A stretch of DNA of 47,742 nucleotides, from positions 1-47,742 of the forward strand of contig JAWQRN010000037.1 of assembly GCA_033557685.1 (NCBI GenBank), given 5' to 3'. This document shows positions 1-10,590 of this stretch, one piece after another; within the stretch, counting starts at the first letter, position 1; the number at the start of each line of letters is the position of its first letter. The position numbers and the translations under genes are program-made. The notes under the pieces are model-generated. The model made no database searches and was not told the origin of the DNA. It saw only the letters and a program-made list of their open reading frames with translations. The DNA comes from Sperchopsis tessellata. Taxonomy: Eukaryota; Arthropoda; Insecta; Coleoptera; Hydrophilidae.

Positions 1-292
1 TATATATTTTGTGTATGAAGGCATACCTATTGACTAACTATGAGCTCCCTTTTGATTTGTACTATATGTGTGTAATATACTTCTGTACTTAAAGCGGTAT
101 ACAGGTTAAGTAAGCCATAGTGGAAAAGTGATGCAATGATGCGCCTATATAGCTATGTAATTGGCAGAGGCATTAATTGTAATAACTATTTGTGGTATTT
201 TCAGTTTTGCTACCAATATATAAAGTATAATGTTAATAATACTGCTTTCTATAATTATAAATATTCATTTCAACAATGCAATTCCTTTTCAG

Positions 293-408
293 CTGGACTT
301 AGAAAATGTGGTCTTGGTGGTGCCATTGGTTTAGGACTTTCAGCTTTATATTCCCTTTGGAATTCAAGAGAAAAAATAGCAGAACTGACACAATTCAATC
401 CTGCGTAA
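293..408 (+). CDS. Tim23: Tim23-like translocase subunit, last coding exon
   Basis: This is the terminal coding exon of a Tim17/22/23-family protein, the pore-forming subunit of the TIM23 complex that moves presequence proteins across the mitochondrial inner membrane. A pyrimidine-rich acceptor ending in AG lies at 291-292. The exon completes a split codon (NCT, probably Ala) and reads GLRKCGLGGAIGLGLSALYS then LWNSREKIAEL to a TAA at 406-408. The Gly-rich helix preceded by 'GLRK' corresponds to the fourth membrane helix and C-terminus of animal Tim23 (human: GGLRGIARGGLTGLTLTSLY). Earlier exons lie left of the window. The open frame upstream of 293 is intron read-through. Tim17 and Tim22 are paralogues, but the 'AGLRK' context and the short C-tail fit Tim23 best. 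Confidence 0.82.
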
Positions 409-721
409 GGGTTTGTCCTTGGTTTTTAGTTTTAGAAGTCTTAAGTTTAACTTTGCGCAATCGAATGGCGTACTAATGTAATGCAATGTACACTACCGTT
501 CAAATTGAAAAATATACACTTATTTTTAAGAGTATTTTAACACATATTTGTATGTTGCTTGTTTACATTCCGTTTGTTTTTAACTACGTAGAGAATTGTA
601 ACAAGCAATTTATGTATAATTAAGAAGAAATTGGAATAGAAAAGAAACGGCTGTATTCAATTTGTTTCTGTTGTGTTGAATTTCGTGTGTTGTATATACT
701 TTCGCTGTGATGATTTTCACC

Positions 722-727
722 ATTAAA
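722..727 (+). terminator. Possible poly(A) signal of the Tim23-like gene
   Basis: An ATTAAA hexamer lies about 310 bases after the stop codon, followed by AT-rich sequence. It is the best placed candidate I see, but such hexamers are common by chance at this base composition. Confidence 0.3.
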
Positions 728-2580
728 TATAATTATATTTATACAATACTTGTTTCTTTATAATTGATAAATTAACTTTCCTGTTACTAACCCTTATGTT
801 TTTTACTTTTTATCATACATTTTAGTCTTATTATTGCCTATTAAACAATTCTTTTCATCTGCTGGGTGTCATTTACCAATGAATAATTTTTCAAAATACG
901 ATCAACTGTATGTGCAGTTTTAAAAATGCATTATATAATTAAATTATTTGTACAGTCATGCGAGTCATATCAGAATGATTTTATTTTTACATGTTAAAGT
1001 TAATTGTATAAAACCGCAGGTTGGCCAGGATAGTGCAACATTGTCTTTCCTTATGGTGAATAAATGGGTTTCCTCTTGACCAGTATTTGGGTGGATGACC
1101 GTCCCATTGTCAGATAAATGTTTTTATGATGGGCTTCGGATGCATGACAAAGTGGGGTTTACCTCAACACAAAAGACCTATCCTATGCCAATATACATAG
1201 AATAGGCCCATAAAAAACACTAAACACAGAGAATTGTTTTCTTGCTATTGTGGTTTTGCTTCAATTTACAACATGTTACCATTTCAAAAATTTTCTATCT
1301 CTGGCAAAATGGGTAATTCATTAACTTACAGATATTAGATTATTGGTGAATTCTCGTAGAAAAAACATGTTAGCATTGTTTGTAAAAAGAGTTGTGAGAA
1401 TTCAAATCTATTGGCGCTAGCATGGTTTGATGAATTTTTTTTAATTATCTGCCCACCCTACAAGGAATACTAAGGGACTCTAGGGTTAGCTCCAATTATA
1501 ACTACAGAAAATATAAATTTTAATTAAATTATAAGTAAAAATATTTTTCATACCATAGTTTTTTTCATAAAAGGCTGTAGATATGAAAGCAATGAGGAAA
1601 AAGTAAGGTCTTTATAAAGTAGACTGTGAGAGCGGGATGAAGTCGACTAACTCTAACCCACATACTGAAGTAACTTAGCAACATCAAAAACAGAAGGTTT
1701 CCATTCAGGGAATTTTTAACCAAATCAAAACTTATATGTTATAACGATTACAGTTAAATTACCCCTGGATATCATTCACTTTAACTGATATTAATTATAT
1801 TTGATTGGCTTAAGTTCGTACATGAATTTAATTTTAAAATGGGTAACATACTCGATACCCCACGCATTTCTAATTGATCTATTAACATAAAGAAAATTTG
1901 TATAAGAAGCAACAAGATTACGGACCTCATCCGTCTTATGGATCTCTAGCTGGGTATAAGTGAGAAGTTCTACTGTAGCAAAGCAAAATACCAAAATTTG
2001 TGATTGTTAACCTCCTTTCCCACTAATTTGAACTTATGATTCCTGAGAGGGGAATAAGGTCAGAATTCAGTTGGATGTAAGGGAAACAGGTATTATAGAT
2101 TTTTATACTAAAATGAAAACAGTACTAGTTATAGTAAAAATAAATTATATTGATAAGAACCTTTTATTTTAAATGAGTTGTTAATCGAAATCTTTATCAA
2201 ATAATAAATACAAACTGTTCTATGACTGCAAAAGTAATAAAAGATGTGTACTTGTACAATGCTGTGGATAAAATCTTCATTTCTTATATAAAACAAAAAA
2301 TATTAATAGTTGATTTTGTTTCCAACAGGCGATAACGAGGCGAGCCAATAGATAAATACAGTACTTCTAATTAGAATAATAAATTGCAGAAATGAATTTT
2401 GAAACTTCCAAATGATGTAAATATATTTTTAAATAAGTATGGATAATTCGGTAATAAATTCCTTGTTGTTTATGTAAATATTATTTAATAATAAATAAAA
2501 AATATCGGATTTGCTTATTTGTTTTAATTTCATTCATTTAAAAATTATACTAACAAAGCCCTAATTCTCAAACAAAAATA
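728..2580. other. Intergenic, AT-rich; possible decayed repeat at 1015-1210
   Basis: No gene is supported here. Bases 1015-1210 are less AT-rich than the surroundings and contain TTGGGTGGATGACCG, which resembles the 3' part of 5S rRNA, so a 5S-derived SINE remnant is possible. The rest shows only short random open frames. Confidence 0.5.
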
Positions 2581-2591
2581 ATATATTACAT
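2581..2591. repeat. Target-site duplication, left copy
   Basis: ATATATTACAT, identical to 3249-3259; the pair flanks the truncated LINE. Confidence 0.75.
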
Positions 2592-3248
2592 CCCCATACC
2601 TAAGATAGACCAATATCCAATTATTAAAAAGAAGACGATCAATCGCTTTGAAAGTTTTTATAATTCAAACAATAATGCCAGTTTTCAGAACAAATTACCC
2701 TCGAAACCATGGTTTCACTATGTTTCATATGAAAAAGAATTTGTTACTTCAACTTGCATGTATCCAACTCATAAAATTGGCTTGGCTGATTCTCCACAAT
2801 GTGAATGTGGAGAATATTGCGATATAGAGCACGTATTATTTGATTGCTCCTTGTACGCACAACACAGAAATACTATGTTGGATCAACTATATCATTTGAA
2901 TATTTCAAAACCGTTTAATTTAAGTACTTTACGATTTTATGAAAATTACTTTATATTTAACATCATTTATAAATATATTCAAAGAGTAAGATTAACATTT
3001 TACGGACAAATCAACTTTAAGGGAATTAATTGTGTTGGATATTTTCAACTAACATGTATCAACTCTATTGCAAACCTCTCTTGGTAATTATCTGAAACAG
3101 CTAGACGTGATGGATAGAAGCTGTACCCTATATGGTGTCGTATTATTTTGTTTTGAATCATAGAGGGGACTTCTATAGACTAAAGTTGTTTTGTTAGTAA
3201 TACAATCGCGCTAGGCTAAATGGCGTTTGCCAAGGCCAACAAAAAAAT
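2592..3248 (+). mobile_element. 5'-truncated Jockey-type LINE with target-site duplication
   Basis: This is the 3' end of a non-LTR retrotransposon. The open frame near 2758-3087 reads IGLADSPQCECGEYCDIEHV, the Cys/His-type C-terminal segment found after the reverse transcriptase in Jockey-clade ORF2 proteins. It is followed by an untranslated tail with GGCTAAATGGCGTTTGCC, just before a short A run at 3241-3247. The 11-base duplication ATATATTACAT lies at both 2581-2591 and 3249-3259, which defines the insertion limits and shows 5' truncation during target-primed reverse transcription. Coding capacity is dead, since only the end of ORF2 is present. The clade assignment rests on motif resemblance. 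Confidence 0.8.
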
Positions 3249-3259
3249 ATATATTACAT
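3249..3259. repeat. Target-site duplication, right copy
   Basis: ATATATTACAT directly after the A-rich tail of the LINE, identical to 2581-2591. Confidence 0.75.
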
Positions 3260-3639
3260 AATTATGAAATATATGAAGTGAAATATTATAGTATACAAAA
3301 ACTGCCCTTCTTTCATAACATTAAACTTTCGGATACTAAACGCTTTCACAAAAACAGTTTAAACTTAAATTACAATCATACCTAAAATTGTATAAGAAAT
3401 AAAAATTGACAGTAAGTATACATTTTTATTTTTAATTTAATACAATGCATTAACATTTTTAAATTATTTTTAAAAGTAAGAAACTTGATATTCAAAAATA
3501 AGTAATCAGGACTTGGAGTCTGGACAATAGTACAACAGGTGAGCAAATTTTTGTAGAACATTTTTTAGTACGTTTAAGGGTATTTAGCTCTTCTTGTTAT
3601 TGTATCATATAAGTCTTAGATATTTTCAGGAACAATATG

Positions 3640-3970
3640 GTAAAAACACGTTTTTGTATAAGGCGCAGGCTCTTCCATTGTATCAAAAAATACTTTAACC
3701 ACTGCATAGTAATGTGATGGTGCTCCATCTTGTTGATAAATATATCGCCGTTAAATTCTTAACAGGTTGTTTTCCACAACGTCCATTATTAAAGCAGTAC
3801 GGCATTATCAAGCTTGTTCAAATAAAGTGGTAACAAGAGCCCAAATTCTCAATATCTGTGAATACCTACACCACAGCTGTGTGTGTAAATTGAAGATAAA
3901 AATGTCCGGCATGGTTATCTTACTAGCTACAAAAATGGTTAAATGGATAAAGTTTTTCAGAATTTTCTAG
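3640..3970 (-). pseudogene. Degenerate mariner-like (IS630/Tc1) transposase fragment
   Basis: On the minus strand, bases around 3690-3745 read YQQDGAPSHYYAVVKVFFD. This is the QQDGAP-H segment holding the second catalytic Asp of many insect Tc1/mariner-related DDE/D transposases. The frame is broken on both sides, and the WIGRRGP and SPDLTP blocks normally following are not recognisable, so this is a relic. An inverted pair of about 34 bases (3911-3944 and 4336-4369) sits beside it. Confidence 0.6.
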
Positions 3971-4369
3971 ATTTATTTTGATATATTTGCAAGATACTGA
4001 AAATTACTATTTTCTTTATCGTTCATAATTTTTTGTTATTTTAAACATTTTTAAAGAAAAATAATAAAAAAATTCTTGTTATTTTGAAATTGTTAGGTGT
4101 ATTATTCAAAAAGAAAAGTAAAAAATAATTTTACAACACCATCATATTAATCACATAAAAGCGCCTTACGAATTAATTTTGACAAAAAATCTAAAATATG
4201 AAAAAATACAAGCCAATACAGAAAAATAAAATTTTCACCTTTTTTTAAATATATCAGAAACAAAGCGAGAGAAAATGTGATCGCGAGAGAAAATGTGATC
4301 TTATCACAATGTCTCAAAATTCTGATAAACTCCTCATTTAACCATCTTTGTAGCTAGAAAGATAGGGCA
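3911..4369. repeat. Inverted repeat pair, ~34-base arms
   Basis: Bases 3911-3944 reversed and complemented match 4336-4369 at roughly 80-85 percent by eye (shared core ATTTAACCAT then TTTGTAGCTAG). The arms are about 390 bases apart. They may be terminal or subterminal repeats of the transposon whose transposase relic overlaps the left arm, or two solo copies in opposite orientation. Confidence 0.5.
4265..4300. repeat. 18-bp perfect tandem duplication
   Basis: GCGAGAGAAAATGTGATC is present twice, back to back (4265-4282 and 4283-4300). Confidence 0.9.
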
Positions 4370-5473
4370 CCCTGCATAGATCTTGTGGGGAAATATCCAT
4401 GACTTTCCAATAATTTATCAATGCAAAGTTTTTGAGAAATCAAGGCATTTGTCCATCAATATAAAATAGTTCATAATTGCCGCCCTGTTTGGTAGTGAAA
4501 ATATTTCACAGTAGGTGGCGCTGATATTAATGTATGTCCAAACTCTTTACATCAATTTAAATTTAGAACTCAATTTAAAAATGAATCATCTTGAACTTCC
4601 AATTGCATGTAGTGTAAATTATTTTGAAGGTTTTCAATTACCGAAATATGTATGTTACAAAATGAACTGCATGCGGGTACATGTGAAATACTTTTTAAAA
4701 ATATATATTTATAAATATTCAAGCGAAATATTGTTATTGGTCACCCCTGGTTACCTGTACGTTTACAATAATTATACAGGTGAAGCTTTAAAGGTAAATT
4801 GTTTACAAACAATGTGTTTTTAGTTGCTACTCAATATTTTGTTGATACATAATCAATTTATTTGGTAAGTTAAATTTAAAATACATTTATGTAAATTCGA
4901 AGAAATCGCGAGAATTAAAAAATTGGATCTTTTTTTTTTCATTTATCAGTTTTATTTAATCTTATCTTTTTATCATTACTTAATATTGGCAAGTATACCT
5001 AGTTTATGACATTTCTTGGTGAGTTATTAAGTATTCTTATTAATATATGATGTACTTCAATGTAAAAGTGAAACTGAGGACGCGTTCGTAACCAACAGTA
5101 TACAATAGGAATCATCAACAAGTATAAAAATCATGTATAATTTGTAGGTCGTTGGTAAATAAACAACAAATTTATTTATAAAACGCAAATTAATAGTAAT
5201 AATAATAATATATCTTTATTTGACCAAATGAACCTACCAATGCAACATCAAAAATATAAATCACCTCAAAAAATTACAAATAAATAAAATGTCTATCACT
5301 ATCAGTGAATTTTAGGCCAAACTAAATAGCCAAGTTCAGTTATTCACATAATGTGTTCTTCCACTTAACCCCTTTCATCTGCACCTGAGACAAAATATAA
5401 AACAACTGTACGAATCAACATTCTGAAAGAGAAATTCATAAATAAATCCGTTAGACAACCAAAAATGTACCCT
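4370..5473. other. Intergenic, no gene seen
   Basis: AT-rich sequence with short open frames lacking any recognisable motif. A short AAT microsatellite lies at about 5198-5212. The stretch from about 5210 may already belong to the tail of the LINE fragment that follows, but I see no decisive motif. Confidence 0.5.
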
Positions 5474-6058
5474 TTAATGATGAAATATATAAGATGCAGA
5501 AGCCCTTATCTCAGCTTTGTGGCGGTTGTATACGTTTGAAGCATTATAACTGAATGATCGAAACCTTTCAAGAACATTTTTGTCGGTGATAAGACTGTTC
5601 CAAGATATCCTAAGTATAAGTCGATACAACCACATCTCAAAGGCTTCCAATCTTTTACAAATGGTGTCAGTTAAGGTCCAGGATTCCACCCTATACAGCA
5701 AAACAGGAAACACGTAGCATCGGAGTAGTCTTATCTTTATATGCAGGTTTAGATAATGTGTTTTGAAAATGTTGCCTATTTGCAGGAATGCTGCTCTTGA
5801 TTTCTCTATGTGGCATTTAATTTCTTGGGAATGATTCCATTGGGCATTGATATTGGTGCCGATGTATATATACTTTTCCACTCTCTCTAGGTTTTGATTG
5901 ATTACTACCAGGTGACAAGGTGGTGCTTGGTTTTAACTAATAACCATGTACTTGGGTTTTCTTGTAATAAGGTTCAGTACATATTCTTGACTGATATCTG
6001 CCACTCTGAACATTAGGTGCTGTACCTCTCGAGATAATCACCGCATCATCAGCATACC
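5474..6058 (-). mobile_element. LINE reverse-transcriptase fragment, RTE-like endonuclease-RT type
   Basis: Read on the minus strand from 6058, the first codons give GYADDAVIISRG, the YADD catalytic motif of reverse transcriptase, then, after a frame break near 5885, YIYIGTNINAQWNHSQEIKC and LLRCYVFPVLLYRVESWTL with a following LEAFEMWLYR block. This order is typical of insect non-LTR elements often annotated as endonuclease-reverse transcriptase. The same family appears at 35945-36690. The fingers/palm part upstream is missing, cut at the junction with another LINE fragment near 6059. Confidence 0.78.
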
Positions 6059-6059
6059 C

Positions 6060-6413
6060 TTAAAAACGCTTGTTATTTCTTTCACTAAAACTTCTACCAA
6101 AATTAAAATTCATAACATCAGTCTTCAAACCCAAGCTCCCAGCATATTTGAACAATAATTGAGCATCATGATCAGAAAAAATAAGAAGCTCAACGACTGT
6201 CTTACTATCAAAATCCATACCCTTTACAACAATATTATCTATGCATGAGAAAGTAGTCCTAGTTGGAACAATAATTTTATCTTTGAAACTAAAACAATCA
6301 AAGAGCAAGGGGAAATCCCTTTTTCTTGGAGAATTTAACAAAAAATTTATATTAAAATCTATACACAACACCACAAACCTAGAATTCGCTAACCTACTTA
6401 ACAAGTCAAGCAA
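6060..6413 (-). mobile_element. APE-type endonuclease domain fragment of a LINE
   Basis: The minus-strand frame contains VVLCIDFNINFL (the GDFN motif of exonuclease-endonuclease-phosphatase domains, here with Ile for Gly), then SCIDNIVV and FSDHDAQLLF, the SDH motif with the catalytic His. These blocks in this order identify the C-terminal half of the N-terminal endonuclease of a CR1/Jockey-type ORF2. No reverse transcriptase of the same element follows; the next bases start a different fragment with YADD. It ends 73 bases before the first coding base of the TMEM179-like gene. Confidence 0.7.
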
Positions 6414-6485
6414 ATATGTTAAAATCTTTACAATTCTATAGCATTGTTAGGTAATCAACATACCCATGACTATTTCAGAAATAAT

Positions 6486-6669
6486 ATGGATCAAAAGTCG
6501 TCAGAAGGTAAATTAACAATAGCTTATGGCATTTGTGCCATTTTGGGAGTTACAGCTAGCATCACTTCTGGCATAGCATGGGGCCATTGGAAAGAAACTT
6601 TGGATCAGTGTATCGGTAGAAACTGCAGCTGCATTCTTTATGGAAAACATACACCGTCACATTTTTTGG
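6486..6669 (+). CDS. TMEM179-like protein, coding exon 1
   Basis: Starts MDQKSSEGKLTIAYG with the first membrane helix and then a loop holding three Cys (LDQCIGRNCSCIL). Acceptor AG at 6478-6479, donor GTTAGT at 6670. The six bases between acceptor and ATG are untranslated. Confidence 0.75.
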
Positions 6670-7558
6670 GTTAGTATAATTTCTTTTTTTTTAATATTTC
6701 TAGTTTATCTATCACTTACAAAAATCTTGAATATAGTTCACGCAGTGAATTGTTGTATAGGTTTGCTAAAAAGTTGAGACATTTTTTGTTTTCTTTCTTA
6801 ATTATAAGATTCTTTTCTATTTTTAGGTGGTGATGCATCTTCATGCATATGGGTGACATTTGGACCATTAATATACATCCTCTTCTGTTTAAGCTTTACC
6901 TGCTTCCATGGCTATCGAGTACTTTTTGATTCTGACAAAACAACAAAACGGACAATTACAACCAGAAATGAGTGAGTACCTTCTCAACTACACAAGGTGA
7001 TTCTAAAATACGACCAGATGTTTTAATACGCAATTAAGATTGCTGAGCTGAATAGAAAGTTTATTTGAAATTGTTGCTGTTCTTACCCTCGTAGTATATA
7101 TGTACATGTATCATCTAAAATTTACAAGTTTGTATACTTCCAGGGCTGGTGAAACGGTTATAATGCAAGCAGTCCAAAGTGGTAGCACCAGCGTTCTTTC
7201 TCGAGGGTTTTGGATATTCATGGCAACAGCAACATCATTTTTCACCCTATATAGCATAATTCACTTTTCAATATTTACGGATGGGTACCTTTCAACATGT
7301 AATCAGTACAGGAATACTTTGGAGAAACTTCTAGGCGTACATGGAACCTTAATACCAGTAATACATAGTCGATTGTCTTGTAATGGTATCTACGATTTTA
7401 TGGACTACATCCAACCTGATACAGGAAACGCCTACCGAGAAGGATTCATTAACACTGCTGCATCTTTGATAATCGGAATAATTGCATCATTATTCTCATG
7501 GCTACTGTTTTTGGTAGCCACCTTTCTTAATATTGGTCTTGCGAGACAGAAGAATTAA
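6486..7558 (+). CDS. TMEM179-like four-helix membrane protein, joined CDS of three exons
   Basis: The exons 6486-6669, 6827-6971 and 7144-7558 join to 744 bases (247 residues plus stop) without a frame break. Splice phases agree: G|GT after exon 1 and GA|G after exon 2, with good GT donors (GTTAGT, GTGAGT) and AG acceptors. Four hydrophobic segments are visible: LTIAYGICAILGVTASITSG near the N-terminus, FGPLIYILFCLSFTCFHGY, FWIFMATATSFFTLYSIIHF, and a long C-terminal one with SWLLFLVATFLNIGL. Cysteines lie in both presumed loops. Length and layout fit animal TMEM179 (about 230 residues), whose function is unsettled. The start at 6486 is chosen because an acceptor (TTTCAG) ends at 6479, which puts the upstream in-frame ATG at 6444 in an intron; a 5' untranslated exon is therefore expected upstream. 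The family name is inferred from topology and short matches. Confidence 0.72.
6827..6971 (+). CDS. TMEM179-like protein, coding exon 2
   Basis: Acceptor TTTTTAG ends at 6826, donor GTGAGT starts at 6972. It encodes the second helix (FGPLIYILFCLSFTCF) followed by a polar stretch (SDKTTKRTITTRNE). Confidence 0.78.
7144..7558 (+). CDS. TMEM179-like protein, coding exon 3
   Basis: Acceptor CTTCCAG ends at 7143. It encodes helices 3 and 4 separated by a loop of about 60 residues with two Cys, and ends LARQKN then TAA. A stop 14 residues into the frame if intron 2 were retained supports splicing here. Confidence 0.8.
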
Positions 7559-7777
7559 TTCACGTATGTTAACATTTCTTAGCTTCTTTAAAAATGTGCC
7601 GTCCACAATATTACTTAAGTCGATGTTTTTGAACGATATGTTAGTTTGAAAAAAAAGTTTTATACCAAGAAGTACCTTTTGTTATTTTGTACCAAAAAAA
7701 TATATTGTTATTAAAACCACAAATGTTGGACAAAAAAAATTTAGAGTTTGCTTTAAAACATTTATATTAATCTATAA

Positions 7778-7783
7778 AATAAA
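7778..7783 (+). terminator. Candidate poly(A) signal of the TMEM179-like gene
   Basis: AATAAA 220 bases after the stop. Further AATAAA copies occur near 7966 and 8022, so the end used cannot be decided. Confidence 0.35.
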
Positions 7784-8779
7784 AATTTTTGTTATTATTT
7801 GTTACAAATATTTTTTTTATGTTGTGCTTTGTTTTTTGATTTCATTGTTTTATCTAAATGTATCTTTTTGTTTGTAGTTAGTTTATAGAATGTTAGATCA
7901 CTTAGTAGTAATCCCATCCAGAAAATGTTTTAATCAAAATTGCATAGATATATAATTCTTTATTAATAAATGGTTTGAACACAAACCCAAAAGTTTAATG
8001 TTGTGCATGTACAAAATATAAAATAAATATATTGTCAATTTAGAAAGAAATTTGTTTATATATTTTTTTTAAATTATTAGTGAATATTACCAAAATTAAT
8101 CAAAATCGTCATCTTCTATTTTTATGTGCAATATTTAATATGCTTTTTTTTGATGATTTTTTTTTAAATTGACAACTTTAATCAAAATTGGTATCTTTGT
8201 TTAGATATATTTTACATGTTATTGTTTCAATTATCATATTTTCTACAATAGCTGATAAATACTTACATAAATATATTTTTAAATACAATAGTCGGTTACC
8301 TGCAAAATGTTACCGTAAGGTTAAGTTTGAATAAGATGATTTGTACATACTTGGATAATTTTGAAAAAAAACAGAAATTTATACCGGTTTTAAAATATTC
8401 ATGAATAAATACAGAAGTGAAAAATTATGAGTTTTGAAGCAAACTAGTCAACATCGCAAACGAAGACTTGGGCCACAGTCAAAGATTAAAGCAAAGCTTG
8501 TATTTGTATTTTGTATCACTGTTATCTAGCAACATTACAATGCAGCAGCTTCATGTCCGGATTTCGCTACTAAGCCCAGCTGCGCACACACAAGAATTTT
8601 TGTCTTAAGTATGCTTTGATCAAAACTACATCATTTGTGAGCATAATATGCAGTGTCCATCTAAAGTCTCCAAGCGGAGTTTTGTTGCTGCACCTTATTT
8701 GAAAATTATTTTAATTCCCTAGACACTAAGTTTGAAAAATTAAGATCCATTTATCCGCTCTATAGCTGAGGAGAGGCAC
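7784..8779. other. Intergenic, very AT-rich, no gene seen
   Basis: Poly(T)/poly(A) rich sequence to about 8400, then more balanced sequence (8440-8780) that probably belongs to the transposon relic that follows. No open frame with recognisable motifs. Confidence 0.5.
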
Positions 8780-8943
8780 CATCTTGCAGGAAGGCTATTT
8801 CGATTCCTTAAAATTCCTGGGCATGATTTTAGCTTGCTTGTACGTCAGATTTAACACCTTTAGACTTTTGTGCAGCTACTTCAAACCGAGTGTTCATTAC
8901 TCAACCGACGAATGTGCTTAATCACCATAGAAACATTACACAA
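8780..8943. pseudogene. Rearranged DDE transposase relic, two parts in opposite orientation
   Basis: The minus strand of about 8778-8815 reads IAFLQDGASPQL, like the QQDGAPPH block of mariner-related transposases. The plus strand of 8843-8953 reads SDLTPLDF followed by SNRVFITQPTNVLNHH, like the SPDLTPLDFFLWG block and its downstream sequence, which normally lies C-terminal to QQDGAP on the same strand. The two blocks therefore face opposite ways, suggesting an inversion breakpoint between 8815 and 8843 or two copies inserted head to head. Confidence 0.5.
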
Positions 8944-9339
8944 TGTGCATTTGACTTCCAATAGATTCTTCTATTGTCAGAAGGTAAAAGGTGGACATTA
9001 TCCACAACATTATGATTTCTCTGAATTTCCAAAAATCAGAGCATTATAAAAAAGTTCATTTGATAAGATTCAACCTCAAATTTGTTCGAATTCTTTAATT
9101 CAATTATTTAAAAAATTGGAAAGTTGGAGAGATATTAAGATAAGCACTGTATTAATTTATGATGATATATAACATTATCTGTCATTTTTGGATAGTGGTT
9201 AGAGTTTCTACTTCTAGCTTGTAACAGAACATGAAATATGTAGCATGATTTTGAAGATAGGGAGTAGTAATTCATGTGGGAATGATAATGTTCTCCAGTG
9301 CTTACCCACTTAATCAATTTGTCATTTCAGACAGAATAC

Positions 9340-10590
9340 GTCGTTAATGAAGACCTCAAAAATAATTTTTGTATTTAAGAAGGGTAGACTACAAAAATAA
9401 CAATTATCGTCTAAATGCGCTGTCCCCTATAATTTTTTAAATAATTAAAAAACCTGTGAAATCAAGACTGGAAGATTTCTTCTCACAGCTCAGCCTACTT
9501 TCATCGTGTGAACATAGGTTTTGCTGCAATTCCTCGGCAGAGTCAGCCATGTATACTTTGTTAAAAATAATTTACAGAAATGGCAATGATAAAAACTGAC
9601 CACCTGATTGATATGCGATCAAAGTAAGGCCTTCAATATGGTAGATCATGCCCTACTACTGCAAAAACTAGAAAAGTACGGAAGTCATCGGCGTGCACCG
9701 GAGTGCTTTTCCTCATATCTGGACGACAAGTACCAATACGTGGCACTCACTGGATCTGTTCCTGTAAACCTTTTTGTAAACTATCTACCTAACTCAACCG
9801 AAGCCGATCTTGAAATGTATGCGAATGATACAATGGCTGTGTTCTCTAATGGTACTGTAGATGAATTGATATATAGACATGGAATTCTTGCATAGTATGG
9901 TTCGCTGGTTACCAGTGAACAACATATTAACTTGGATATGCACGTTGATTTGCATGTAGAGCTAGTAGCGCAAGCCATAAGTGTTAACTTCCTGGGACTT
10001 AAGTTGGACATGAACCTTTTATTCAATGAACATATTGAAAACCTAAATAAGAGAATGAAGTCAGCCATATATGCCATACGAACCCTTTGAGATGTAATTA
10101 GACTGGACACATTAAAAATAGTATAGTTCGTCTATTTTTGGAATTTGATTTGATAGGGTGTTCAATTTTGGGGAGGTATGCTGCGCCCTGATGTTTTCAA
10201 AACTCAAAAGAGAGCAGTGTATGTAATTTTTCGTCTTAATAAGTACGAATCATGTAGAGATGCTTTTCGAACTAATCAAATATTTACTCTTCCCACACTA
10301 TACATTTTTTTCTATGTTAATGTACAATTTTCAGCATCAAGATACCTTCGAGAGTAATTTACATGTGCACCAATATAACATGAAATATCGTGATCATCTT
10401 AGGCATGATACTTTACACTACAATAGGTTTGTAAATAGTGTGCTTTATCAGGCACTAGTCTTATTTAACAAATTGCCGAGGAGAATCTTAACATTTATAT
10501 CGGAATAAACATTCAAGAAGGCAATCAAGCAGCTTATATTTTCGGTCGTCTTTTATTCTTTGACAAAATTCGAACAAATTCTTGAACATG
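9340..10590 (+). mobile_element. CR1/Jockey-like LINE reverse transcriptase, decayed
   Basis: Blocks in the right order on the plus strand: VFKKGR (PIFKKG motif), NYRLNALSPII (NYRPISLLP), VKSRLEDFFSQ, then ICDQSKAFNMVDHALLLQKL (RT domain with the first Asp), then directly MYANDTMAVFS (the YADDT box with Asn for the first Asp), NFLGLKLDMNLLFNEHI (LG-K block), and YRDHLRHDTLHYNRFVNS with LFNKLPRRI near the end. Frameshifts and stops interrupt it, and the QGS-LGP-LF segment between the SKAF and YADD boxes is missing. The C-terminal stretch to about 10590 matches the usual ORF2 end. Confidence 0.82.

Noticed and set aside
136..292. N-terminal part of the Tim23-containing open frame
   Set aside because: Read-through of the intron before the acceptor at 291-292; composition is Asn/Tyr-rich noise.
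1791..1994. 67-codon minus-strand frame
   Set aside because: Some protein-like composition (VRNLVASYTNFLYV) but no recognised family, no splice sites and no neighbours.
6444..6485. Upstream in-frame ATG for the TMEM179-like gene
   Set aside because: An acceptor TTTCAG ends at 6479 and the sequence before it looks intronic; the ATG at 6486 begins the protein-like sequence.
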